A stretch of DNA of 64,000 bases from Mactra quadrangularis. Its lineage: Eukaryota; Mollusca; Bivalvia; Venerida; Mactridae. The position numbers and the translations under genes were made by a program. The notes below the pieces were generated by a model that saw nothing but the letters and a program-made list of their open reading frames with translations, did not search any database and was not told where the DNA came from. The stretch lies in the NCBI GenBank assembly GCA_025267735.1, contig CM046299.1, positions 26,438,468 through 26,502,467 on the forward strand. The letters are read 5' to 3'. This document shows positions 10,682 through 22,600 of this stretch, one piece after another. Positions within the stretch are counted from its first letter, which is position 1; each line of letters starts with the position of its first letter.

Positions 10682-13600
10682 GTATGTTTGCCTTTACTTA
10701 TCATTCATGCGTTTTAATTATCACTTTAAAATTTACTGTAAATATATATTATATTATACATGTACTATTATAAGATATTATAAACATTATTAAAATTAGT
10801 ATTAAATCTGATTTAGACTTTCTATTTGACAGTCTGCTAGTCGCTACAAATGATAATTACCCTAAGTCATTTTTTGGAGCAAGTTTGATTTTAGTGCATC
10901 CTAGGACATCCTAGGAACGTCATAGGTTCTTGTTTTCGATATTTGTTTGTAGCGTCCCATGTATAATTAAAGTTTATTTAATATCTTCAAATCTCTCTGT
11001 GAACAGACCTGTGTTTTTGACTGTTGCTGTTCTTGATATGTTGGCGCTCACTTTTTCAACTTGTATCATGTAACTAGCTATCTCAGAGGAGCATTGAGAA
11101 TCCTAGAAACTTCGGAACATGACAATAAATATACAAATTAATGATTTTAGAATCTTGTAAGGACGAACACGTGTGGAGACTTAAAATTGTTTCGCAGTTT
11201 TAATCAGAAATATCTATGTTTCTGTTTTTAACGAATTATGTAAAACATAGAGATGGAAAAATGTGTTAAATTATATCGAAGCTCTTGTATGTCAGACGTT
11301 TTATTTTTCAGAAACTCAAAATTCATGGTTTTGGCATAGAGGTATGTACAATGTATTTCATAATCCGTAGATCTAGGTATTATATGACAAGAAAACAAAA
11401 ATCATTATAGCGTGAACGAAATACTTTTTCAACACAGATTAATAAGCGGTGTTCACATGTGAACGCATCCGCCATCCGCGTACGTCACCCGCTTCCGTCA
11501 TCCGCGCAGTGTGTTCACATGTACACGCGTCCGTCATCCGTCAAATATATCTTTATACATGAAATTTCTTGATTAGAAATGAATTAAGTGGTCAAATCAG
11601 CAGAGCTGGATTAGTCATGACACTTTCAGCATAAAAAATTGAATTACTTACATGAAACATCAATTTCAATAGCCTCCACTATTGACTCCCAAGTATTTTT
11701 TGTTATATCGACGTCTTCCTAAATTTTTTAACTTGGTTTGACGCACTTATTATATTTTTTTCTTGCTTACTTTTTAGAAATTAGCTTTTGCTTTGACATG
11801 TAATTCTGCCTACCTACTATCCGCGTCTATCCGCTCAAAAATCGAACAGGGGGCGATTCAAAGCGGATGAACGACGCGGAAGGCGGATGAAGGACACGGA
11901 CACATCTAAACACTTCTAGAAAAAGTAATGAGAGCGTTTTTTTTTCAATTTCTGGACGCGGATGACGTGTGCGGACGCGGATGACGTGTGCGTACACACG
12001 AGAACACCGTCTAATTAGATATTTTTTTATATTTTTGTCGCATGAAAAATCTGTTGTTACATTTTGCGTGATATAAATATTTTCATATACGATCCTGTTT
12101 TTCCAACACAAAGCGTATTGGTAGATAATAAGTCATAAAGTTTTAAATTGGTCATCCATTTTATTATCAGTGTTGCTGAAACATTTAACTTAAAAAATAT
12201 GAAAATCAAGTCTAAATTTTGTGTAGATCCCTACGTGCGGCGCATTTCTCTCTTTCCCTCTGCATACTTATCTCTCTCCCCTCTCTCTTCTCCCTCTCAC
12301 CCCTTCGATCTCTTTACGTACTGGCAGGGGTCCAGGAAAGCTAAGTTAGAAACACTGGCCTCCGTAAAATAACTTAAATTGTATTGACACAGCTTAATCC
12401 AAGTATATAAAATAAAGATATATATGAATTGTATTCAAATTTAGGTTGTTTCAAATTAAACACATCATACAAGGTCATTAACATCACCAACAATTCACCT
12501 ATCACGTGTTTACAGTCATGTGACAATGTGACCAAGACTATCGCTTTACAGGTAAACCAATTGATACATCTTATTTTGTTTAATATTCTTATTTTTAATA
12601 GTGCGTACAAATTAACAAAACGTGTTTGTGTAAACTTTAAAAATGAACCAATCCATTCCAGAGGTGGGCAGTATTGAAAATAAAAGTTGTATAGTTCATT
12701 TTAAATAAAATTAGTGTGGCGGATAAACCACCATCACTTGGTCAATCATGCTTGTAATGGTAGAACGCATAACCACTACTCCAAAAGACATTCATAAAAC
12801 ATATTGAAATAATATATTTGATTGTCATCCTGAGCATCCCCTATCGTGGAATCGTTCATTGCACTGTTTATATAAACATTATTTATGTTGTACGAACTAA
12901 AAGATTGTACAATCAAAGGTTAAACAAGACCGCACAAATGCACTGTCTATAAAATTCTAAAGACCATACACATCTGTAACATCTTAATAACAATGAACCG
13001 CGTTCGCACGTTGTAAACAACTATTCACCAAAAATAACATTGTCTCTCCAGTACTTAAACTATCTTAATGATAGTTTAAACGGTACTAAACTCATACCTG
13101 CAGCAGTGACCAGCCTCTATCCTCTACTTAAAACAGAGGTAGGTGGGAGACTAACTGTAGAAAATATCTCATGACTAAACTAGTGGAAGTTATGTATGCT
13201 CTGTTAGGGAATCTAATCAATTACTAAAAGATTGACAGTCAAACGTGTTACTGAACTATATTCTGTCTTTTATTAGGTCAAACCCCTATTGTAGGCGTTT
13301 AGACTTTGTGGTATAACAACTTCAATGTCATCATTTGCTGATTGACACAATCATAAAATGTGCCCTTGACTGAAATAAAGACTAGTTCATTTTGTGTTAT
13401 TCTTGTTATTAGAAAGCATGTCATGGTACTAAATTCAAATGCAATTTTTTATATGTTCTGTTTTACTTAATTGTTTTAGTAATTAGAACTATATTTTACA
13501 TTCATATTCTGTCAGATTATACCAATTGTACCATTATGTCTTACCTAATAAAAAATAAATTTGTGTTAAGAAATGCCGAAATAAATCTAAATTTAAAATA

Positions 13601-16600
13601 AAAATATTCTGATCATTTTTGTCCTCAACACTTCAGGACACCAAGTGTATTTGCAATGTAAATGTTACTAGAAATGACCTAGTGCGCCTTATATGGTGTA
13701 ATAAACAATGTCCAGGAAGTGACGTCAATTTTTGTGGTGGTGTTAAGGAAAACACGTGGTCTGTTTATAAAACAGGTAACGTAGAAATTTGAAAAAAAGG
13801 GATGAATACATTTAAGGGTTCAACAGTTTCGAATAGTTGGAAGTTTCTTTGGTTGTGCCAGTTTTTAGATTCTCATAGCAATAGGCACTGTCCTTATAAC
13901 AGACATTTGAACAAGTCCACAGATTTCTAACAGTATGCGGTAGTTATCGGCAGGTTTCAACACTTATTATTTTCACCTGGAATCCCAACGGAATTCCTAG
14001 TCATTTTTCAAAGATTCCTCCTTAAGGGTTTATCATTTGTTGAAATTGAAAAAATCTATCTAGTGGGTAGGGTAACTAATTATATCAAAATATCCATAAA
14101 TTCCAAATAATTTGATATATTTTGTAAGTGATGCATCAAGTGTATAGATGTCACTCGGACAGTGAACATATAAAAACACAACAAAGAAGACATTTAGAAA
14201 GATGAAAACATTTATCCTTACCTTGAAATGGCCTTCCGAACGTCAGTCCAAACACATAATTAAAGTTCTTTTTTCATAAATCCAAATGATGTTATAGAAT
14301 GTCCATATAACATTTTATAAATACTTTTTTGTGTAATTCATTCTAAGACATTCTAATATGTTACATGGACATCCTATATCAACATTTGGATTTATGAAAA
14401 AAGTACTTTAATTATGTATTTGGACTGACGTTCGGAAGGCTATTTCAAGGTTAGGTTAAATGTTTTCATTTTTTTCTAAATGTCTTATTTGTTGAGTTTT
14501 TTGTATTACCATGGTCATGTCTACATGTATACACTTGACGTATCACTTACAAAATATATCAAAATTATTTTGGAATTTGTAGATATTTTAATATGTTTAG
14601 TTACCCCACCCACTTTATAGATTTTTTTCAATTTCAAATCCTGATACACCCTTAACATTAGGGATTTCTCAAATAAAAGGCAACGCCTGAAAATACAGAT
14701 TTGCTGGCGCAAATTGCGATTTATTATTCATGAAAACTTAAATTTACTTAAATACATCGGAATTTCCAGCAAAATATTTTGGGATCATTGGAATTCCGGA
14801 GCACTGTTAGTGCGAACCCTGTTATCATTATATTGTTAAATTGTCATGTTTTTTTAACACGCTATTTAACAAATGTCATGTTTTATTGAAATGATTATTT
14901 CTTAAATTAAGTCACTCTTTAAGTAATTATCATTTTGCTTCATTATAGCAATTGAAGAAGAGCTCACGGACAGACACATTTCTGTTAATGATACTGGTTG
15001 CGTATCAGTGAAAAAAGGAAATGAATACTCTGTCTTACCATGCAATGTATCAACTGTGTTTCATCTGTGTTCAAAGTTTAGTTATAGTAAGTCTTTAATT
15101 TTATTCTAAAACAAAAGCTATTTTTAGTTGTTCGCTTGTCGAACAACTATATACGCCAATTTGAGAAATCGGTGTAGCAACCTTACTACGGATTCTACTT
15201 TTCTTAGGTACACGGCGGGGCTCAACTCTTCAAACCTATGATATACAGAGTTTTCAAACATTTTATGACAGAGAAAGGTTTGAATGGATAAAATACATAT
15301 TACAAATAAATCCATATAACAAAGCACTAAAAATACTGCATGTGGGATTTTAAAAGCACAGCAAATAATTATGAAATCGAAAGTAAAAGTGTTTACAGTG
15401 GTGAAGTTTCCCTGTGGGAGCCCCAATCAAATAGTTCTACACTGTATTGTTCTAATAGGCTAATGTACAGAAATATAACGTACCGTTTCAAATTTACAAA
15501 CATTTCTTAATAACTAAGACTATTACTTTCTGTAATTTATTAAAGTTAAAAGCAATGAATATTAATGAAAGTTGGATATTTCTATGCTGTCAGTGTAACT
15601 CTTTCCTTTTTCCGGCAAATATACCACTTCCGGTGAACATTTAAGGGCACGGTCCGCAAGGCGAGCGCTTTGTATCGCTACATAGCGATTTCCTGTGGAA
15701 CGGTCTGCAAATATCGAGCAAATTGAATGGCTAGCTAGTGATATGTAACATGATTTTTAATTGTTCGACTTTGTCAAACAATTATATATACCACTTTTGG
15801 GAAATCAGTATAGCAAGCTTACTACAAAAACTACTTTTTGGGGTACATGAAGGAACTCAACTCTTCAAGCATATGTATTACAGAGCAAGGTTTAATAAAC
15901 TAATATTGTTATAATCACATATAATCAGACACTGAAATATATATAACAGTGAAGATTCCCTGTGGTGAACCCCAATTTGAAAAGACGTGGTGCATTGATC
16001 TTTCTTCCTACACGTAGACGAGAAACATATTTTGGCTAAGACGCTTAACTCATCGCACAAATCGGCTACGCACAGGAAGTAGTGCGATGTATGCATGAAC
16101 ATAAAGTATTTGTATGATTTTTTTTTAAATTATTATGATTAAATTGTAAGAAAATAAAAGTTTCATTTAACGTGCATACTTTATTTTGGATAGTAATATT
16201 ATATTGCGAAGTCACAAAAACATACTTAACTTATTTAGTACTTTTAAAATTTGTCGCGTGGTTTCGGGTATTTAGATATTTTTTCCATGATGCTTAGCGT
16301 AGTATCGTACAGACCAGTTAGTTTGTGAGCATAATTTTGAACTCTAATATAGATTGATGGATGAGAAATTAAACAGATAATTAGGATTATTGGTCAAATA
16401 GTTCCGCGTAGCATTTTTCTCATAGCTCTAATATTGTAATGAATTTAAGTAAAAGATTATGTTGCAAATTAAAAAAAAATCATTACTTGATAATTACTTA
16501 TTATAATTATGTTAAAAATTAATGCAATGAATATTAACACAGGTTGTAGATTTTACGCCGTGTGTGACACTATTGAAAGTAAACATGTGGTTCTGTTACA

Positions 16601-19600
16601 TTTTAGTAACATTTTCCACTTAATTTGTATGCACATTTAGTTTGTCTTTCCCTGGTTAATATACCTGTGCAATTACAGGAGAATGCATTTTAATCAATTT
16701 CTCAATTAGTTTTACCTGAACATTTGGATATATTTTTGATTATCCTGTGAAAATTGGATTTTCATGTATAATTTACAAGTAAGAATGGCACCATTTGAAG
16801 GTACATTTTATACAACGAAATCTCTGCAGTCTATGTTTCAAGAAACAAAATTTTATTCTACATAATTTATATTCTTACATTTTTAGCACATTAAGTGACC
16901 GAAGCACAAGATATTTTCTATGTCGAACAACTCCAGTGCCTTTGGCGCTTTGATTTAATATCACAGTGAATGACAGTGAAACATTAAACAAACCTAAATG
17001 CCATCATACATCATAACACAGTGAAATATCGAACAATAAATAAATATCTCCGTAAAACAAGACTGCAAATATCAAACAATCCACAAATATGGCCATACAA
17101 AACAAAAAAGTGAAATATCAATCGTTCAATAAATCTCGTCATACAAAAAAAGTGAAATATCAAGCATTCAATAAATATGGCCATACAAAACAGGAAAGTA
17201 AAATATCAATCGTTCAATTAATCTCGTCATACAAAACAAGAAAGTGAAAAATCTAGCATTCAATAATTTGGCCATACAAAACAAGAAAGTGAATTATCAA
17301 TCGTTCATTAAATATCGTCATACAAAACAACACAGTTTAATATCAAGCATTCAATAAATATCGTCATACACAACAAGAAAGTCAAATACCAAGCATTTAA
17401 TAAATATCACCATACAAAACAAGACAGTCAAATATCTTAAGCATTCAATAAATATGGCCATACAAAACACGACAGCCAAATGCCAATCATTTAATAAATA
17501 TCGCCATACAAAACAAGACAGTCAAATGCCAATCATTTAATAAATATCGTCATACAAAACAAGACAGTCAAATGCCAATCATTTAATAAATATCGCCATA
17601 CAAAACAAGACAGTAAAATGCCAATTATTTAATAAATATCGCCATACAAAACAAGACAGTGAAATATCAATCGTACCATAAATATCGCCATACAAAACAA
17701 GACAGTGAAATATCAAGCATTCAATAAATATCGTCAAACAAAACAAGAAAGTCAAATATCGAGCATTCAATAAATATCGCCATACACAACAAGACAGTGA
17801 AATATCAATCGTACCATAAATATCGTCATACAAAACAAGACAGTGAAATATCAATCGTTCAATTAATATTGTCATGCATAACAAGGCAGTGAAATATCAA
17901 ACAAAATATCAATATCAAGATTAATTTTAAAACAGTAAACCATTTATCATAAATATATATGTATGAAAGTAAGCATGTATGTGTTTATGTATGACTGCAT
18001 GTATGAAATTATGCATGCATGCATGTATGAGCCTTGTATGAACGCATGTATGAGTTTATGATGAATGTATGTAGGAATGTATGAAGGCTTACTTTATATA
18101 TATATGTAATTATATAATTGAATGTATGGTAATTTTGATATTGATACTTGTATGTTGAACCTGTAAAATGAATGTAGTCATAAATTGTGAACATGGGCAT
18201 TTTGCCTGAAAATACATAATTAAAAAAACCTTATATATTACAGTGCATTACAAGCAAGCAAATTAAATATGTCACTTGTTGCTACATGTACATCACTCTT
18301 AAAATATGTTGTCTAAACTCACCTAGATTAATTAATTTTGACATTACAACAATATTTACGAATAGCCTTTATATATTTTAAATATATATTTCAATATTTA
18401 TTTCTTTTATGGGTTCATGTGCACCACTAACGTCCCCTCGACCGGCTCCAAACTGGACTTACTCGTGTGGTTACCTAATAGACGACTCAAACTCGTACGA
18501 ACAATATTTAGATGACTTTGACAGGACGGAAAAGTGTGTTTCAAGGGATGTGACAGGAGAGAACTTTTGGACAAGTTTATTTTCACTCATTTTTACAGGT
18601 AAAATATTGTTCTACTGATAATAACATATAAATACAAATTGGTCAAGACACGGTGCGAAAATACAAATATAATTTGTGTATATCTTAAACACCCCTGTGT
18701 TCACTTTTTGCACATATTGTACTATGCATATATGAAAAAGTGTCTTCCACAGAGAAACCATGGGATTGCGTTCAGATGCCTTTAAAACCAACGGGGAGCT
18801 TGATTAAAACACCGGTCCAAAGAAGTACTCATTCGCAAATGCCTCTCGGTGTTATAAAAAAGACAACAACAAAAAACAACGCGAAGTATAATTAAAAAAG
18901 TTCCAACAATTTCATACGCTACTAGTATTTTGTTACATAAAGTTTTTCATTGATATAAAATATTTGTATACAACTCTATTTAAACAAATCAGCTTTAAAG
19001 TCGCCGATTTATACATAGATGGCTGTTAAAACGTGATGCCATGGGGGTAACCAGTTAGCACCAAAAATACAAACATCTCGAAGCTTGCTATTTAATTCGC
19101 TAAAAGTAAATAATGTCCAACTTTTAGTCCCATACATAATCTCAAGTCGATACTCAATTTTCAATAGAAAAGTATAGGGGGAATTCTTTAAACAGCCATA
19201 TCTCTTTTATCTTTTAAGATATCAATTTTGTGCAAATGATGTTAAAAAGTTTAAACTTTCTTCTTTCTCATGGTTGTTTTTACATTTTTGTAAAATTGTA
19301 AAGTTTTGGTCTGTTTTGAGGTTTTATTTGACAACTCACGTTACTATAAAATAAGAAGGAACCTAAATACCCATTCTGATATAAGTTGAAAAATAAAGCA
19401 TTTGCGGTTCTTTGATCAAATTTGTGCAAATGACATGAGAAAGCTGTATGTTTCTAGTTTCCGGAGCATTTTTTATTTTTAAAATATCATTATGAAGTTT
19501 TAGTCTGTTTTGCACTTTTATCCAAACATTTTGGATTTTTAACGTATTTTTTTCTTAATTTTATAGTGTGCTATCGGATTTAGGTCTGTCTGTATGTAAA

Positions 19601-22600
19601 AAAATGTATTTTGTATATATTCATCTCTCTTTATACACAGAGCCAATGTATCCTACAGAGTCAACATACATGACAACAACTACCGATGTAGCCACAACTG
19701 TAGAGTCATCCATATCACCATCTACGACAGAAACATGGACGTCAACAATAACCACTGACTCTACGACAGAAACATGGACACCAACAATAACAACTGACTC
19801 ATCGGTGCTTCAAAGTAAGTTTTTATTATGTATGACTGATTTGAGTTAAATTAAATTGAGGGTCTGTCCGCTCCATATGAATGCACCCAGTGGTGTGACA
19901 CTTTCAACCTTGAAAGTTGTTTTTTGAGGCCTAAAATGGGTCAGATTTGAAAGTTTTACCAAATATAATTCATATTAGATAAGGGTTTTTTGTTGCCTAT
20001 CGTGTTATAATTTTTGCTTTGCCAAAGATAGGTTGTCTCCATATTGCTAATTCAGCACTTAAATTTGGAGATTTTCATTAGGTATAAAGATTTGCTTGCT
20101 ATTTATTTTGTACTGTTGCCATGGTAAAAGATTTCATGGAAAAGTCTTAGAAATGTTAATTTTTGATAGATTATACAACACCTTATCATTTGACAAAATA
20201 TCAACTTCTTTTGCCTCAATGACTTATTTAGGGGTACATGAACATATCCCTTTGGAAATGTATTCTTAAACTAGCCCAACACCACTTTAGCATTAAAACC
20301 CATTTTGCATGCTTAAATGTCTATGTTGCGTAATGTGGGGGTAAAAAACCCTATTTTCTTTGCGATACGTAAATAATGCTGATGTAAAATGTGTACATGT
20401 AAAGTATCTACATGTTTTAGTAATTCATATGACGGTAATGCTATTTTCTGATTTAACCTCTTGTACATCGTCGGTTATCCCACGATACACTATTCCGCCA
20501 TGCTGCGTTATGTACTGGGGGCCATTTAGTTATCATGAATAATAAATGAGGCAGTTTCATTAGTTCCGCAAAGAAACAACTGCGGAAAACTAGCAAATGA
20601 AAATACGTTTTATATCTAAGGTTAGGTTTACATTCAAAATGGCGACCTCCATGAGTAATTTTTAAGCAAGTGAAGAAAATCCCAGTATGACGCCATTGTT
20701 ATTGAAGAGTATTTAATTGTAACATGCGATTTCATTGAAAGAAGATTGGTCTCTCATGCCTCATGCATATTCACGAAAACGAGATTTTGTCAGTCAAATT
20801 ACCCACGGTACGTACGGTGTGTTAAGGAAGAAAGTCCTGTGGTTGCCGACGATGAGTCTTGTGAGAAAACGAGAGAATTGAAATTATCAGCTGGTGAGTC
20901 ATTTATTTGAGACTGTAGGGCCGTATCAGAGGAAGAATAAAATGTTTAAAAAAGCGGCTAATAAGTAATAAAAATTTTGAAGCCAAACTTGAAATAAGAC
21001 ACTATGGTTTTTTTAACAATAGATTCATCAATACCAAACACGTCTAGATCTACAGATAAAGCTGTATTTGCAGCGTCAACTCCGTCCACCACAGAACTTC
21101 TTGATCTACATTCTGTTTCTCCACTGTATCCAACCAACACTAAACAGAGTGAGTATAAATTCATTGCGAAAACGTTAAGATTCACACTAATCAGAGTGAG
21201 TATAAATTCATTGCGAAAACGTTAAGATTCACACTAATCAGAGTGAGTATAAATTCATTGCGAAAACGTTAAGATTCACACTAATCAGAGTGAGTATAAA
21301 TTCATTGCGAAAACGTTAAGATTCACACTAATCAGAGTGAGTATAAATCCATTGCGAAAACGTTAAGATTCACACTAAACAGAGTGAGTATAAATCCATT
21401 GCGAAAACGTTAAGATTCACACTAATCAGAGTGAGTATAAATTCATTGCGAAAACGTTAAGATTCACACTAAACAGAGTGAGTATAAATCCATTGCGAAA
21501 ACGTTAAGATTCACACTAAACAGAGTGAGTTTAAATCCATTGCGAAAACGTTAAGATTCACACTAATCAGAGTGAGTATAAATCCATTGCGAAAACGTTA
21601 AGATTCACACTAATCAGAGTGAGTATAAATCCATTGCGAAAACGTCAAGATTCACACTAAACAGAGTGAGTATAAATCCATTGCGAAAACGTTAAGATTC
21701 ACACTAAACAGAGTGAGTATAAATCCATTGCTAACACGTTAAGATTCACACTAAACAGAGTGAGTATAAATCCATTGCTAACACGTTAAGATTAACACTA
21801 AACAGAGTGAGTATAAATCCATTGCGAAAACGTTAAGATTCACACTAAAGAGGGTGAGCATAAATCCATTGCGAAAATGTTAAGATTCACAGTAATGTTC
21901 AAATTCACAGTAGTCTCTCCTGAATTTAGTAAATACATGTATAGATAAACTTTGAGTCTGTAATATTTTCAAAGGACCACAAAACTAGCTTTAAGGGACC
22001 AATATATAAATTACCATGCTGTTTTATAAGAACAAATTTTTTTAAAAAGCGGCTTATGAGTAAAAAAGTTTTAGAAGCCAGAACTTAATAAGAAACAATA
22101 TTGTTTTATTACAATAGATTCATCAAAACCAAACACGTCTAGATCTACAGATAAAGCTGGATATGCAGCATCAACTCCGTCCACCACAGAACTTCTAGAT
22201 CTACAGTCTGTTTCTCCACTGTATTCTAAACAGAGTAAGTATATGGCGGCAGGCTTACCTATACTTACCGGGAGTAGAATAGCTGGCCGACGCAATATGA
22301 CTAATAAAAGTATTGAAATTCAGTACTAAACAATACATTGCATTGCATAGATCAACCCAATGCATGTCTTTCAGATAAATACTACAAGTTGTAAAAAATT
22401 TCAAAGTCATCAGTTAATTGATTTTGTGACTTCTTTGTCGAATGCCTAAAACCTACATTGATTGTAACGATTAAAATGAACCTTACCTATATACTTATCT
22501 ATTTTTCTCCTTAAGCAAAAATGTCGGGGTCTTCGACAATACACGTACGAGTATAACGCAAAGCCTAAGCTACGCATGCATGTATAAACCTGTGAAATAT

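Noticed and set aside
17579..17884. 101-codon minus-strand frame with repeated hydrophobic blocks
   Set aside because: Read-through of the 46-bp intronic minisatellite.
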